A stretch of 64,000 bases of DNA from Tepidiforma thermophila. GTDB lineage: Bacteria; Chloroflexota; Dehalococcoidia; Tepidiformales; Tepidiformaceae. This document shows positions 40,449-48,934 of this stretch, piece after piece; positions within the stretch are counted from its first letter, which is position 1; the number at the start of each line of letters is the position of its first letter. The notes beneath the pieces were generated by a model. It ran no database searches and was not told the origin of the DNA. It saw only the letters and a list, made by a program, of their open reading frames with translations. The stretch covers positions 1,054,001 to 1,118,000 of the forward strand of contig NZ_PDJQ01000001.1 of assembly GCF_002563855.1 (NCBI RefSeq). Direction: 5' to 3'. The translations under genes and the position numbers were made by a program.

Positions 40449-41377
40449 GCCCCCGCCCGCAGGAACGGCAGCGTCGCCCGCAGGAACGCGTCGGGCCGCT
40501 CCTCCGCCAGCAGGTGCCCCGCCCGGTCGATGACCACCGCCTCGCCGGCCCCCGGCAGTGCCGCCGCCAGCTCCTCCGCCCGCCGTGGCGGCACCACCAC
40601 ATCTGCCTCCCCCGTCACCACCAGCGCCGGGGCCCGCACGGTCCCCAGGTCCACATCCGGCTCCTCAGCATGCTCACGGGCCATCTCCGCCACGGCGCGC
40701 ACCGTCCCCGGGATGAGCAGCGGGTCGATGTACCCGCGCACCACCTCCGGCGTCACAAACGCCGGGTCGGCCACCATCTGCCGCAGCCCCCGGCGCCCGG
40801 CCGCGTACATCACCGTCGGCGAAATCGCCGCCAGCCGGATAGCCCCGAACATCAGCCCCCTCGCCCGCCGCCGGCGGCCGATATCCAGGTTCGCCCCCGC
40901 GCTCACCGACCCGACCAGCACGAGCCGCTCCGCCCGCCCCGGCGCCCGCGCCGCCAGCCGCTGCACCACCGCCCCGCCCATCGAGTGTCCCGCAAACGCC
41001 GCCCGCTCGATGCCCAGCAGGTCGAGCAGCGCCAGCAGCCGGTCCACGTGCCGCTCATGCCCGTAGCCGATCCCCGGCCGCCGGTCGCTCAGCCCGAAAC
41101 CCGGCAGGTCCACCGCAATCACCCGGAACTCCTTCGCCAGTTCCGGCACCACCGCCCGCCAGCTGAACGTGCTCCCCGCAAACCCGTGCACCAGCACCAG
41201 CGCCGGCCCGGCGCCCTCGTCGAGGTAGTGGAGCCGTGCCCCCGCCACCTCCCGCACCAGCCCGGCAGGCTGCGGCGGGCGCCACCGCCGGCGGTCGGCC
41301 GCGGCCAGCCCCGCAGCCGCCCCCGCGCCGGCCGCACCCAGGAGCGCCGCCACCCCCGCGGCACGCCTCACCGCCAT
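40433..41377 (-). CDS. Alpha/beta hydrolase
   Basis: The protein is 314 residues from the ATG at 41377. A short hydrophobic Ala/Gly segment (about 5-25) suggests membrane anchoring or a signal. The core has LVLVHGFAGSTFSW (oxyanion loop), nucleophile Ser in AGHSMGG, Asp in VTGEADVVVPP and His in DRAGHLLAEERPD. Substrate unknown. The start overlaps the upstream solute-binding-like gene by 10 bp (coupled), and the end overlaps nagA tail-to-tail by 16 bp. Confidence 0.88.
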   Translation of the reverse strand: MAVRRAAGVAALLGAAGAGAAAGLAAADRRRWRPPQPAGLVREVAGARLHYLDEGAGPALVLVHGFAGSTFSWRAVVPELAKEFRVIAVDLPGFGLSDRRPGIGYGHERHVDRLLALLDLLGIERAAFAGHSMGGAVVQRLAARAPGRAERLVLVGSVSAGANLDIGRRRRARGLMFGAIRLAAISPTVMYAAGRRGLRQMVADPAFVTPEVVRGYIDPLLIPGTVRAVAEMAREHAEEPDVDLGTVRAPALVVTGEADVVVPPRRAEELAAALPGAGEAVVIDRAGHLLAEERPDAFLRATLPFLRAGAQARR

Positions 41378-42105
41378 GCCGCCGCCTCCGCCAGCAGCTC
41401 CCGCAGCGCACGGATGCTCCGCGGCATCCGCGGCCCATACCACCAGAGCAGCTTGCCATCCACCAGCCGCGCCGGCGCCACCCCGGCAAACTCGACGCAG
41501 TGCTCCTCCCGGAAGTGGTACGGCTCATCCGGCAGCAGCACCAGCTCCGGCCGCAGCTCCCGGACCTCCTCCAGCGTCACCTCCGGGTACCGCTCACGCT
41601 CCCGCTGCACGTTCACCGCACCGCACGCCTCCAGCAGCGAGCTCCCGTATGTCCCGCCCCCGAGCCCCAGCAGCGGCCGCCGCCAGATCGGCACGAACAC
41701 CCGCGGCCCTTCGCCGGGCCTGGCCTCCTCCAGCGCAGCCTCTACCTCCGCTGCGAGCGCGTCCGCCCCGGCCGTGTTGCCCACCTCCGCGCCGATCGCC
41801 CGGATCGCCGCCAGCGCCTCCCCGACCGAGTCGATCACCGTCACCAGCACCCGCAGCCCCGCGTCCTCCAGCGCTGCCACATCCTCCCGTCGGTTCTCCT
41901 CCCGGTTCGCAATCACCAGGTCCGGCTGCAGCGCTGCAATCGCCGCAACGTCGGGGTCCTTCGTCCCCCCGAACGCCGGCACCGCCGAAGCCATCTCCGG
42001 CGGCTCCGTGCAGAACTTCGTCCGCCCTGCCAGCGTTTCCGGCGCAAGCTCCCAGACGAGCTCCGTCAAACTCGGCACCAGGCTCACAACCCGCATAGCC
42101 GTCAT
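41368..42105 (-). CDS. Cobalamin/iron-type substrate-binding-like protein without signal peptide
   Basis: The protein is 245 residues with the BtuF-like helical-backbone fold: RVVSLVPSLTELVWELAPE, RTKFCTEPPE, DVAAIAALQPDLVIANREENRREDV and ELRPELVLLPDEPYHF. It lacks any signal peptide or lipobox, so it stays in the cytoplasm, as seen for some stand-alone BtuF-like proteins. Its role may be ligand binding rather than transport. It is coupled to the downstream hydrolase. GAAGGG precedes the ATG. Confidence 0.8.
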   Translation of the reverse strand: MTAMRVVSLVPSLTELVWELAPETLAGRTKFCTEPPEMASAVPAFGGTKDPDVAAIAALQPDLVIANREENRREDVAALEDAGLRVLVTVIDSVGEALAAIRAIGAEVGNTAGADALAAEVEAALEEARPGEGPRVFVPIWRRPLLGLGGGTYGSSLLEACGAVNVQRERERYPEVTLEEVRELRPELVLLPDEPYHFREEHCVEFAGVAPARLVDGKLLWWYGPRMPRSIRALRELLAEAAAWR

Positions 42106-42180
42106 TATCGCCCTTCTGCACCCCCGCGAGACGAAGCCCGCTCACCGGACGGCACCGCGCCTGCGCAGACGCCCTCCCGG

Positions 42181-43296
42181 TCAGTTCGACGGCGGCGAAC
42201 CGAGCGTCACCTCCGCGCTCTGCCGCTTCCCGTCCCGGTAGTACTCCACCTTCACCTTCTGACCGGCCTGGTTCTTGATGAGCGCAACCGCCAGGTCCGC
42301 CTCGTTATCCACCTCCACGGCGCCCACCTTCACAATCACATCGTTCGCCTGGAGCCCGGCCTGCGCCACCGGGCCGCCGGGCACCACGTTCCGCACCACA
42401 ATCCCGCCCTCGCCCTCCGGGACCCCGAGCTGCCGAGCAACCGCCGGCCGCAGCGCCTCGAACCCCTGGATCCCGAGGAAACCGCGGTTCACCCGGCCCT
42501 GCTCTTTCAGCTGCTCCACAAGCGCCTTCACGATGTCCGAGCCGACCGCAAACCCGATGCCCGGCGCCCGCTCACCCGTCGTCGGGTCCGGCGCAATCGC
42601 CGTATTCACGCCCACCACCTTCCCCGTCAGGTCGAGCAGTGGCCCCCCGCTGTTCCCGTGGTTGATCGCCGCATCCGTCTGCACCGACCCGAAGATCGCC
42701 GCGCTCGTCCCCTCATTAATCGCCCGGTTCTTCTGGCTGATGATCCCCTTCGTCACGCTGAACGCGCCGCCCTCGCCGCCCTGCAGATCCAGCGCATACC
42801 CCATCGCCACCACATCCTGCCCCACTGCCACCTCTTTCAGGTTCGCGAACTCCAGCGCCTTCAGCCCCGTCGCCTCAATTTTCAGGAGCGCGATGTCCGC
42901 CCGCGTGTCCACGCCCACCACACGCGCCTGGTACTGCGAACCATCGCTCAGGGTCACCGTAATCGCGCTCGCTACCCGTCCTGCCGTCCCGCTCACCACG
43001 TGCGCGTTCGTCACGATGTACCCGTCGCTCGCCACGATGAACCCGGAGCCCACACCGGTGTTCGTCTGAATCCGCACGATCGCCGGCTCGGCGAACTGCA
43101 CCAGCTCCGCAACGGTCATCTGCCCCGCCGGCAGCGACGTCGGCTGCGACCGGGCCACGGTCGGCGTGGCCGTCGCCGGAGCCCCCGTAATCCCCCCATT
43201 CGCCGCCGGCCCGCCGTGGTCATTCTCCGAGCAGGCCGCGCCGCCGGCCAGCACCAGCGTCGCAAGCCCCGCCGCCAGCACCATCCTCAGGTTCAT
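42181..43296 (-). CDS. HtrA/DegP-type serine protease lipoprotein
   Basis: The protein is 371 residues from the ATG at 43296. The signal peptide ends near GGAAC (Cys about 22), so it is probably a lipoprotein. The trypsin-like domain has His in VTNAHVVSG, Asp in TRADIALLKIE and Ser in NHGNSGGPLLD. A PDZ domain follows (about 270-365) with GGIVVRNVVPGGPVAQAGLQANDVIVKVG. It degrades or refolds damaged extracytoplasmic proteins. It is divergent from the sigma factor gene, which may control it. Confidence 0.93.
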   Translation of the reverse strand: MNLRMVLAAGLATLVLAGGAACSENDHGGPAANGGITGAPATATPTVARSQPTSLPAGQMTVAELVQFAEPAIVRIQTNTGVGSGFIVASDGYIVTNAHVVSGTAGRVASAITVTLSDGSQYQARVVGVDTRADIALLKIEATGLKALEFANLKEVAVGQDVVAMGYALDLQGGEGGAFSVTKGIISQKNRAINEGTSAAIFGSVQTDAAINHGNSGGPLLDLTGKVVGVNTAIAPDPTTGERAPGIGFAVGSDIVKALVEQLKEQGRVNRGFLGIQGFEALRPAVARQLGVPEGEGGIVVRNVVPGGPVAQAGLQANDVIVKVGAVEVDNEADLAVALIKNQAGQKVKVEYYRDGKRQSAEVTLGSPPSN

Positions 43297-43447
43297 CTCT
43301 CGCACCCCTCACATTCTCCCCCCAGTCTCACAGCTGGCCGCCGTGCAGAAGGTAAAGGCAAAAGGCGCCTTCACACCACCGGTGAAGCCGTTCGCGCCCA
43401 TCACGCCGCGGTGTATTATCCCCCTGCAGAAAGGAACACCCCGCGCG

Positions 43448-44107
43448 ATGGATGGCAATCCGACACCCGCCGGTATACGTAACATCGATCGAACGGTCGA
43501 ATTCGCGCGCCCTGCCGATGCCGCGCTCGCCGACCGCACCGATTGGCCGGACGAAACCCTCATGCTCGCCATCCTCGAACGCGACCAGCACGCCTTCGCC
43601 GTCCTCTACGACCGCTACGTCGACCTCGTCTACTCCGCCGCCTACCGCATCCTCGGCGACCCCGGCCTCGCCGAAGACACCACCCAGGACGTCTTCGTCC
43701 GCCTCTGGCGCCGCCCCGAAACCTTCATCGCCGAGCGCGGCCGCTTCATCAGCTGGCTCATGAGCGTCACCCGCAACCGCGCCCTCGACGAAGTCCGCGC
43801 CCGGGGCCGCCGCTGGAAGCGCGAGGGCAGCCCCCTCGGCGACCCGGCCGAATCCGCCGAGCCCGTCTTCAACGTCGCCGACCTCGACCCAGGCACTACC
43901 GCCGAGCTGAACGAAGCCCGCGCCGCCGTTCGCCGCGCCCTCAACGAGCTCCCGCCAGACCAGCGCCGCGCGCTCGAACTCGCCTACTTCGGCGGCCTCA
44001 CCCAGCAGCAGATCGCCGCCGTCCTCCACGAGCCGCTCGGTACCATCAAAACCCGCATCCGCCTCGGCATGCAGAAACTCCGCCGCTGCCTTGAACGCTC
44101 CCGGTAG
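43448..44107 (+). CDS. ECF-type RNA polymerase sigma factor (SigK-like)
   Basis: The protein is 219 residues from the ATG at 43448. Region 2 is FAVLYDRYVDLVYSAAYRILGDPGLAEDTTQDVFVRLWR (about 50-88, seen in segments). Region 4 is LNELPPDQRRALELAYFGGLTQQQIAAVL with the HTH ending GTIKTRIRLGMQKLR. The anti-sigma gene starts 13 bp after its stop, which fits the SigK/RskA arrangement. A TATTAT element at 43414-43419 is a -10 candidate. It probably responds to cell envelope conditions. Confidence 0.93.
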   Translation: MDGNPTPAGIRNIDRTVEFARPADAALADRTDWPDETLMLAILERDQHAFAVLYDRYVDLVYSAAYRILGDPGLAEDTTQDVFVRLWRRPETFIAERGRFISWLMSVTRNRALDEVRARGRRWKREGSPLGDPAESAEPVFNVADLDPGTTAELNEARAAVRRALNELPPDQRRALELAYFGGLTQQQIAAVLHEPLGTIKTRIRLGMQKLRRCLERSR

Positions 44108-44120
44108 CCCGCACCCTCCC

Positions 44121-44981
44121 ATGGACGCCCCGCACATCACCCAGGAACAGGCCGACGAGTACGCCATCGGTGCGCTCGAACCCGAACTCGCGCGCGCCAT
44201 CGCCATCCATCTCGCCGAATGCACCGGCTGCCGCGAGATGGTCCGCGAAGCCGAGCGCATCGCCGCCCTCCTCGCCGCCAGCCAGCCGCTCCGCCGGGCC
44301 TCGCCCCGCCTCCGCAATCGAGTCTTCACCGCTGCCGGCATCCGCAAACCCGGCCCCGCCTGGCGCGCCCTCACCATCGGCCGCGCCGCCGCAGGGCTGG
44401 CCGCCATCATCATCGCCGTCGGCGCGTTCTCCGGCATGCTCGGGCTCCGCACCCAGGTCAATGCCCTCCGCTCCCAGAACGCCGACCTCCAGCGCCAGAT
44501 CGACGAAGCCCTCTCCCAGAAGGTCGCCCTCGCAGCTCTCACCCAGAAGCTCGAAGACCAGGAAGCCGTCGCTGCCGAACTTCGCGAAACGCTCAAGTCC
44601 GACTCCGAGCTCTTCATCGCCCTGATCTCGCCCAACAGCCAGGTCGCCGCTGTCGTCTCCGTCTCCCCTGAGCGCGGCTCCATCGGCCGCCTCGTCTGGG
44701 ACGAAGACCAAAAGCGCGTCTGGTTCGTCGCCAGCCAGCTCCGCCAGCTGCCGCCCGGCGAAACCTACCAGCTCTGGGTCAACTCTGGCGGCCGCTACTA
44801 CTCCCTCGGCACCTTCGCCCCCGATGAGGCCGGCTTCGCCCGCTACGAAACTCGCGTCCCCGAAGGCATCACCAGCTACGACACCGCCGTCGTCACCATC
44901 GAACGCGCCGGCGGCTCACCCGTCCGCGAAGGCCCGACCGTCTTCTTCGTGACCGACCTCTCCCGCCTCACCCGCAACTGA
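44121..44981 (+). CDS. Anti-sigma factor, RskA-like
   Basis: The protein is 286 residues from the ATG at 44121. The N-terminal cytoplasmic zinc-binding anti-sigma motif is HLAECTGCRE (Hx3Cx2C). One membrane helix (AAAGLAAIIIAVGAFSGMLGL) is followed by a coiled coil (VNALRSQNADLQRQIDEAL) and the RskA C-terminal domain with QLPPGETYQLWVNSGG. It holds the sigma factor until a signal triggers release. A TTG 30 bp upstream is an alternative start that would overlap the sigma gene. Confidence 0.9.
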   Translation: MDAPHITQEQADEYAIGALEPELARAIAIHLAECTGCREMVREAERIAALLAASQPLRRASPRLRNRVFTAAGIRKPGPAWRALTIGRAAAGLAAIIIAVGAFSGMLGLRTQVNALRSQNADLQRQIDEALSQKVALAALTQKLEDQEAVAAELRETLKSDSELFIALISPNSQVAAVVSVSPERGSIGRLVWDEDQKRVWFVASQLRQLPPGETYQLWVNSGGRYYSLGTFAPDEAGFARYETRVPEGITSYDTAVVTIERAGGSPVREGPTVFFVTDLSRLTRN

Positions 44982-44988
44982 CCCGCCC

Positions 44989-45258
44989 TCAGCCCGGGCC
45001 CGGCGCGAACGGAGGCCGGCGCCGCTCCGCGTGCTTCCGCTCCTGCACGTACTGGTGCGCCAGCCGGAACTGGATCACCGCCAGCACCGCCTCCCGCGTC
45101 AGCTGCGGAAAGGTCCCGAGAATCGTCGCAATCTCCTCGCCCCGGTCCACCGCATCCAGCACCTCCTGGACCGCAATCCGCGTCCCGCGGACCACCGGCC
45201 GGCCGCCCAGCACGGCAGCATCCACCTCGATGTACTCCCGCCAGTCCAGCTTGCTCAT
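44989..45258 (-). CDS. DUF433 domain protein, antitoxin-like
   Basis: The protein is 89 residues. The DUF433 pattern is VLGGRPVVRGTRIAVQEVLDAVDRGEEIATILGTFPQLT, containing a small winged-helix-like fold. DUF433 proteins usually act as antitoxins beside a PIN-like toxin, but no toxin gene is adjacent here. Its start overlaps the upstream gene by 4 bp (ATGA). It ends 7 bp from the convergent anti-sigma gene. Confidence 0.85.
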   Translation of the reverse strand: MSKLDWREYIEVDAAVLGGRPVVRGTRIAVQEVLDAVDRGEEIATILGTFPQLTREAVLAVIQFRLAHQYVQERKHAERRRPPFAPGPG

Positions 45259-45611
45259 CCCGCAGCCTCCCGAATCAGCAGCAGCAGGGTGACGATGCCC
45301 AGCACCGCCAGCCCGAATCCTGCAGCCTTCAGCGTGGCCCGCTGGTTCGCGTCGAGCAAGTCCCCGCCCTCCCCCGCCTCGAGGTTCGGCCCCTCCCCCA
45401 CCTCCTCCAGCAGCGCCCGCGCCGGCTCGATGGCCTCTGCCGGCACGCGGATCAGCCACGTGCCGCCCAGCGGAAATGCCGCAGCCCGGTACGGCGTCGC
45501 CGAACCCTCAACCAGCGCCGGGATGCCCGCCGCCCGCAGCTGGCCCGCCGTCAGCTCCGCATCAACCTCCGTCGCACCCCGCCACACCACCTCCCACCGG
45601 TCCGCCGGCAT
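45255..45611 (-). CDS. DUF2007-type putative signal-transducing membrane protein
   Basis: The protein is 118 residues from the ATG at 45611. The N-terminal ~70 residues show the DUF2007 pattern: WRGATEVDAELTAGQLRAAGIPALVEGSA, then TWLIRVPAEAIEPARALLEEV. One C-terminal membrane helix follows (AGFGLAVLGIVTLLLLI). The DUF2007 fold resembles a ferredoxin-like regulatory domain. It starts 10 bp after dapA and overlaps the DUF433 gene by 4 bp, so all three form an operon. Confidence 0.78.
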   Translation of the reverse strand: MPADRWEVVWRGATEVDAELTAGQLRAAGIPALVEGSATPYRAAAFPLGGTWLIRVPAEAIEPARALLEEVGEGPNLEAGEGGDLLDANQRATLKAAGFGLAVLGIVTLLLLIREAAG

Positions 45612-45621
45612 GGCGCGCCCG

Positions 45622-46512
45622 TCAGGCCGGCACCGGCACATCCAGCCGGTGCCGCCGCAGCTCCGCCATCACCTTCGCCCCCACCGCCTCGTCCGGCTCA
45701 ACCACCGGCAGCCGCGGCGCCCCAATGGCGAAGCCCAGCTGACGCAGCACGTACCGGATGGTGCTCGGGCTCCCGTTCAGGAAGCAGGCGTCCGTCACCC
45801 GGCAGAGCGCCATGTGGATCGCCGCAGCCTCCGGGAGCCGCCCCGCCAGCACCGCCTCCAGCATCGCCTTCTGCTGCCGCGCCACGATGTGCGCCGTCAC
45901 GCTGATCGCGCCCCACGCCCCCATGCACCACAGGTGGAAGTTGTCGTTGTCGTTCCCGCTCCAGATTTTGAAGCCCGGCGCAGCCTCCATCACTGCCGCC
46001 GTGTGACGCAGGTCGCCGTTCGCCTCCTTATTCCCCACCACGTTCGGCAGCTCGGCGCACCGCAGGATGGTCTCCACCGTCATCCCAACCCCGACGCGAC
46101 CCGGCACGTTGTACAGGATCACCGGCAGGCTCGTGCTCTCCGCAATCGCCCGGAAGTGCTGGTAGATCCCCTCCTGCGACGGCTTCAGGTAGTACGGCAC
46201 CACCGCGAGGATCGCATCGGCTCCCGCCCGCTCGGCCAGCTTCGCAAGGCGAATCGAGTGCCGCGTGTCGTTCGTCCCGGCCCCCGCCACCACCGTCGCC
46301 CCGCCCAGCTCCTGCTTCACCTCCGACCAGAGTGCGTACTTCTCGTCGTCGCTCAGCAGCGGCGCCTCGCCCGTCGTCCCGGTCACCACCACGCCGTCGT
46401 TCCCATTCTCGACAAGCATCCGCGCGAGCTTCCGCGCCATCGGCAGGTTCACCGCACCGTCGTCCGTGTAGGGCGTCACCATCGCCGTCAGCAAACGTCC
46501 CAGTTCAGCCAT
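45622..46512 (-). CDS. dapA: 4-hydroxy-tetrahydrodipicolinate synthase
   Basis: The protein is 296 residues and has the DapA signatures GNDGVVVTGTTGEAPLLSD (about 37-55), AGAGTNDTRHSI, YYLKPSQEG, LPVILYNVPGRVGVGM and the Schiff-base Lys in VVGNKEANGDL. It condenses pyruvate with aspartate semialdehyde in lysine and diaminopimelate synthesis. No other dap gene is adjacent, so another pyruvate aldolase of the family is possible. It is followed by two small unrelated genes in the same operon. Confidence 0.9.
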   Translation of the reverse strand: MAELGRLLTAMVTPYTDDGAVNLPMARKLARMLVENGNDGVVVTGTTGEAPLLSDDEKYALWSEVKQELGGATVVAGAGTNDTRHSIRLAKLAERAGADAILAVVPYYLKPSQEGIYQHFRAIAESTSLPVILYNVPGRVGVGMTVETILRCAELPNVVGNKEANGDLRHTAAVMEAAPGFKIWSGNDNDNFHLWCMGAWGAISVTAHIVARQQKAMLEAVLAGRLPEAAAIHMALCRVTDACFLNGSPSTIRYVLRQLGFAIGAPRLPVVEPDEAVGAKVMAELRRHRLDVPVPA

Positions 46513-46671
46513 CGCACCATCTCCGCAGGGGGTCCACCCATTCTACCCGGCGGCCGCAAGCCGGCCCTGCCCCCGGCCATTCCCCGCATTTCACGGTGAA
46601 TTTACCGCCCGGCGGTCGAACGGCAACCTTCCCCGGCCGAATCTGCAGATGCGCCCCTACGGAGGTTCCTT

Positions 46672-47883
46672 ATGGCACGCATCACCGCACCGTTCCGGGC
46701 CGGCTGGCGGGTCGCCGTCCTCGCTGCCGCCCTCGTCGTCGCCGCCCTCGGGCTCTCCTTCGCCGCGGCCGGCTCCAGCACCGCGACCCTCGCCCCCGGC
46801 GAATCCCTCACTGTCCGCTGCGAAGGCGGCACCCGCCTCACCGTCTCCCGCGTCAACACCCGGGAGGTCCGCCTCAACTGCAAAGGGCAGGCCGCCACCC
46901 CGACCCCCACCCGGAGCGCCACCGCGACGCCCACCCGGACTCCGACGCGTACCCCTACGCCGACGCCCACCCGCTCCGCCACCCCGCCCCCGTCCTCCGG
47001 CGCCGTCGGCCGCTGCGGCGAACCCATGGACCGCTGGCACCCGCCCGTCGTCACCGGCCCCGATGGCAAACCCTGCTACACCGGCCATGAGCACGGCGAC
47101 GAGCCGCCCGCCTGGATCGCCGCCGCCGGCTACACCGTCTCCTTCTCCGGCCCATTCAACACCTCCCCCGCCGAAAACGCCGAAAAACACGCCGCCATGA
47201 AGGGCTTCAGCACCCGCCTCAACGGCGTCGATATCTACTTCCGCGTCCACGCCGCCTCCAACCCGCTCGACCGCATGGCCCGCTACCACTCCTACCAGGT
47301 CTGGGCCCGCGACCCCTCCGGAAACGTCTCCTTCTGGCAGGGCTGGTACAACTCCGGTGACCCCCGCCCCGCATCCGAAGGCGGCTCCCGCGTCCCGCGC
47401 CGCATCATCGCCCTCCCCGAGGAAGACCAGCGCCCCATCGTCGCCGTCTGCGATGCCACCTCTATCGCCCAGGGCATCGGCTGCGAACAGTGGTACTCCG
47501 CCCCCGGTGAGCCCGACTGGTCCTGGGACTTCGGCTGGACCATCTGCGGCGCCACCACCCTCTACACCCCCGGCGAGAACGCGACCGCCTACGACATCTC
47601 CACCTGGATTCCCACCGGCGAAACCGGCAACACCCGCCGCCTCGAAGCCGCCTGGTACGCCTTCCGCAACCCCATCCGAGGCGCCTTCGTCGCAACCCAG
47701 TTCGGCGAAATCGTCTCCGGCCACAACGACCCACGGTGCTCCGGCACCACCACCCGCTACGGCGTCACCTACCGGAACGTCTGCCTCGACCAGTACATCG
47801 CGCCCACCATGCCCACCGTCGCCTTCCCCGGCAACGCCGACCAGAAAACCTACCCCGACCCCGGCGTCACCATCCCCAACTGA
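46672..47883 (+). CDS. Secreted protein with Thr-Pro linker, unknown function
   Basis: The protein is 403 residues. A signal peptide (about 1-35) is followed by a short beta module with two Cys (TVRCEGGTRLTV, VRLNCKGQ), a TPTxTPT linker (about 77-106) and a ~290-residue C-terminal domain. That domain begins CGEPMDRWHPPVV, includes GHEHGDEPPAWIAAAGY and is rich in Trp, Tyr and His, with five or more Cys (CDAT, GCEQW, ICGATT, RCSG, VCLDQ). The composition suggests an extracellular ligand- or metal-binding module. I do not recognise the family. GGAGG precedes the ATG. Confidence 0.72.
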   Translation: MARITAPFRAGWRVAVLAAALVVAALGLSFAAAGSSTATLAPGESLTVRCEGGTRLTVSRVNTREVRLNCKGQAATPTPTRSATATPTRTPTRTPTPTPTRSATPPPSSGAVGRCGEPMDRWHPPVVTGPDGKPCYTGHEHGDEPPAWIAAAGYTVSFSGPFNTSPAENAEKHAAMKGFSTRLNGVDIYFRVHAASNPLDRMARYHSYQVWARDPSGNVSFWQGWYNSGDPRPASEGGSRVPRRIIALPEEDQRPIVAVCDATSIAQGIGCEQWYSAPGEPDWSWDFGWTICGATTLYTPGENATAYDISTWIPTGETGNTRRLEAAWYAFRNPIRGAFVATQFGEIVSGHNDPRCSGTTTRYGVTYRNVCLDQYIAPTMPTVAFPGNADQKTYPDPGVTIPN

Positions 47884-47907
47884 GCCCGCGTCCCCCGGCG
47901 CACGGCA

Positions 47908-47933
47908 AGGCCCCGGCAATTCTGCCGGGGCCT
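47908..47933. terminator. Bidirectional terminator between two secreted-protein genes
   Basis: AGGCCCCGGCA and TGCCGGGGCCT form a perfect 11-bp stem with a 4-nt loop, 25 bp after the plus-strand stop and 43 bp after the minus-strand stop of the convergent gene. Confidence 0.65.
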
Positions 47934-47975
47934 CGCTGCGCCCGCCCGGGCGCTCCAGGGGGAACCTGCTGCGCG

Positions 47976-48812
47976 CTACTGCGTCGGCTGGCTCGAGCCC
48001 GAGGGCGCGGTCATCCCGCCCCAGTGGCGGCCGCGCCCGAAGCCCTTCCCGAACTTCTTGAGCGGCCCGCCCTCGTTCACGAACTTCGTGATCATCTCAG
48101 CGGTCTTCGTCTTCAGCTGGTCCGCCTGCTCCTGCGTCAGCCGCCCGTTCGCGACTGCCTCGTCAATCCTTGCATTCGCCTCGGCTACGAGCGCGTCGAT
48201 CACCGCCTGCGTCTTGTCCCCGGCGATCTCGGCGATCGTCTTCCCCTCGGCCAGCTGGCTCCGGAGCGTCTCGACGTCCGTCCCGAGCACGCCGGCGATC
48301 GTCTCGAGGCTCGCCCCGCCCCGCGGAATGCCGAACCCCTTCCCCTTCCCCGGGAGGTGGTCGCCGGGCTTCGAGTTCAGCAGCTCGTCGATCTTCGCGC
48401 CCGCGTCAGCCAGCCGCTGGTCGGCCTGCTCCTGCGTCAGCCGCCCGTTGGCCACGGCCTGGTCGAGCTTCGACTTCAGCGCATCCAGCGCCTTCTGCTT
48501 CGCCTCTGCGGCGGTCACGTCGCCGTACTGGTCGAGGATCTGCCCCCAGGTCAGCCCGGCGGCCTTGCCGTCGGCAATCTCCTGCGGCGTCAGCCCGACG
48601 CCCTTCAGCAGGTGGCCAATCGCCAGCCCCAGCCCGAGCCCGCGCTCGCAGCCCTCCAGCGCACCGCTGCCGCCGTCCTGCGTCGATGGCGCCGGCGTCG
48701 GCGTCCCGCCCTCCTGCGCAAAGGCGGCGCTCCCGAAGCCGATCACCCCGACCGCGATCACGCTGGCGACACCGACCGATACCAGCCGGCTGTCCCGAAT
48801 CGAAAACTTCAT
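47976..48812 (-). CDS. Secreted helical repeat protein, unknown function
   Basis: The protein is 278 residues with a signal peptide (about 1-32, ending AFAQEGG). The mature part is helical and contains two copies of a ~90-residue unit. Each has an AG-type heptad (LTPQEIADGKAAGLTWGQIL; VETLRSQLAEGKTIAEIAG) followed by AVANGRLTQEQADQ. This is the style of secreted DUF2680/YckD-like proteins. The C-terminus is rich in Gly, Lys and Phe (KKFGKGFGRGRHWGG). A strong AAGGAG precedes the ATG. Function unknown. Confidence 0.72.
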   Translation of the reverse strand: MKFSIRDSRLVSVGVASVIAVGVIGFGSAAFAQEGGTPTPAPSTQDGGSGALEGCERGLGLGLAIGHLLKGVGLTPQEIADGKAAGLTWGQILDQYGDVTAAEAKQKALDALKSKLDQAVANGRLTQEQADQRLADAGAKIDELLNSKPGDHLPGKGKGFGIPRGGASLETIAGVLGTDVETLRSQLAEGKTIAEIAGDKTQAVIDALVAEANARIDEAVANGRLTQEQADQLKTKTAEMITKFVNEGGPLKKFGKGFGRGRHWGGMTAPSGSSQPTQ

Positions 48813-48934
48813 CTCGTCTGCTCCTTATCCAGAGAGGATTGCGGCGGTTCGTCCGCCGCTCACCTGTACCATGGCGCCAGCCTCCCCGGGGGTGACGGGG
48901 TGTCGCGCTCGCGGTGAGGAGACCTTTACCCGGC

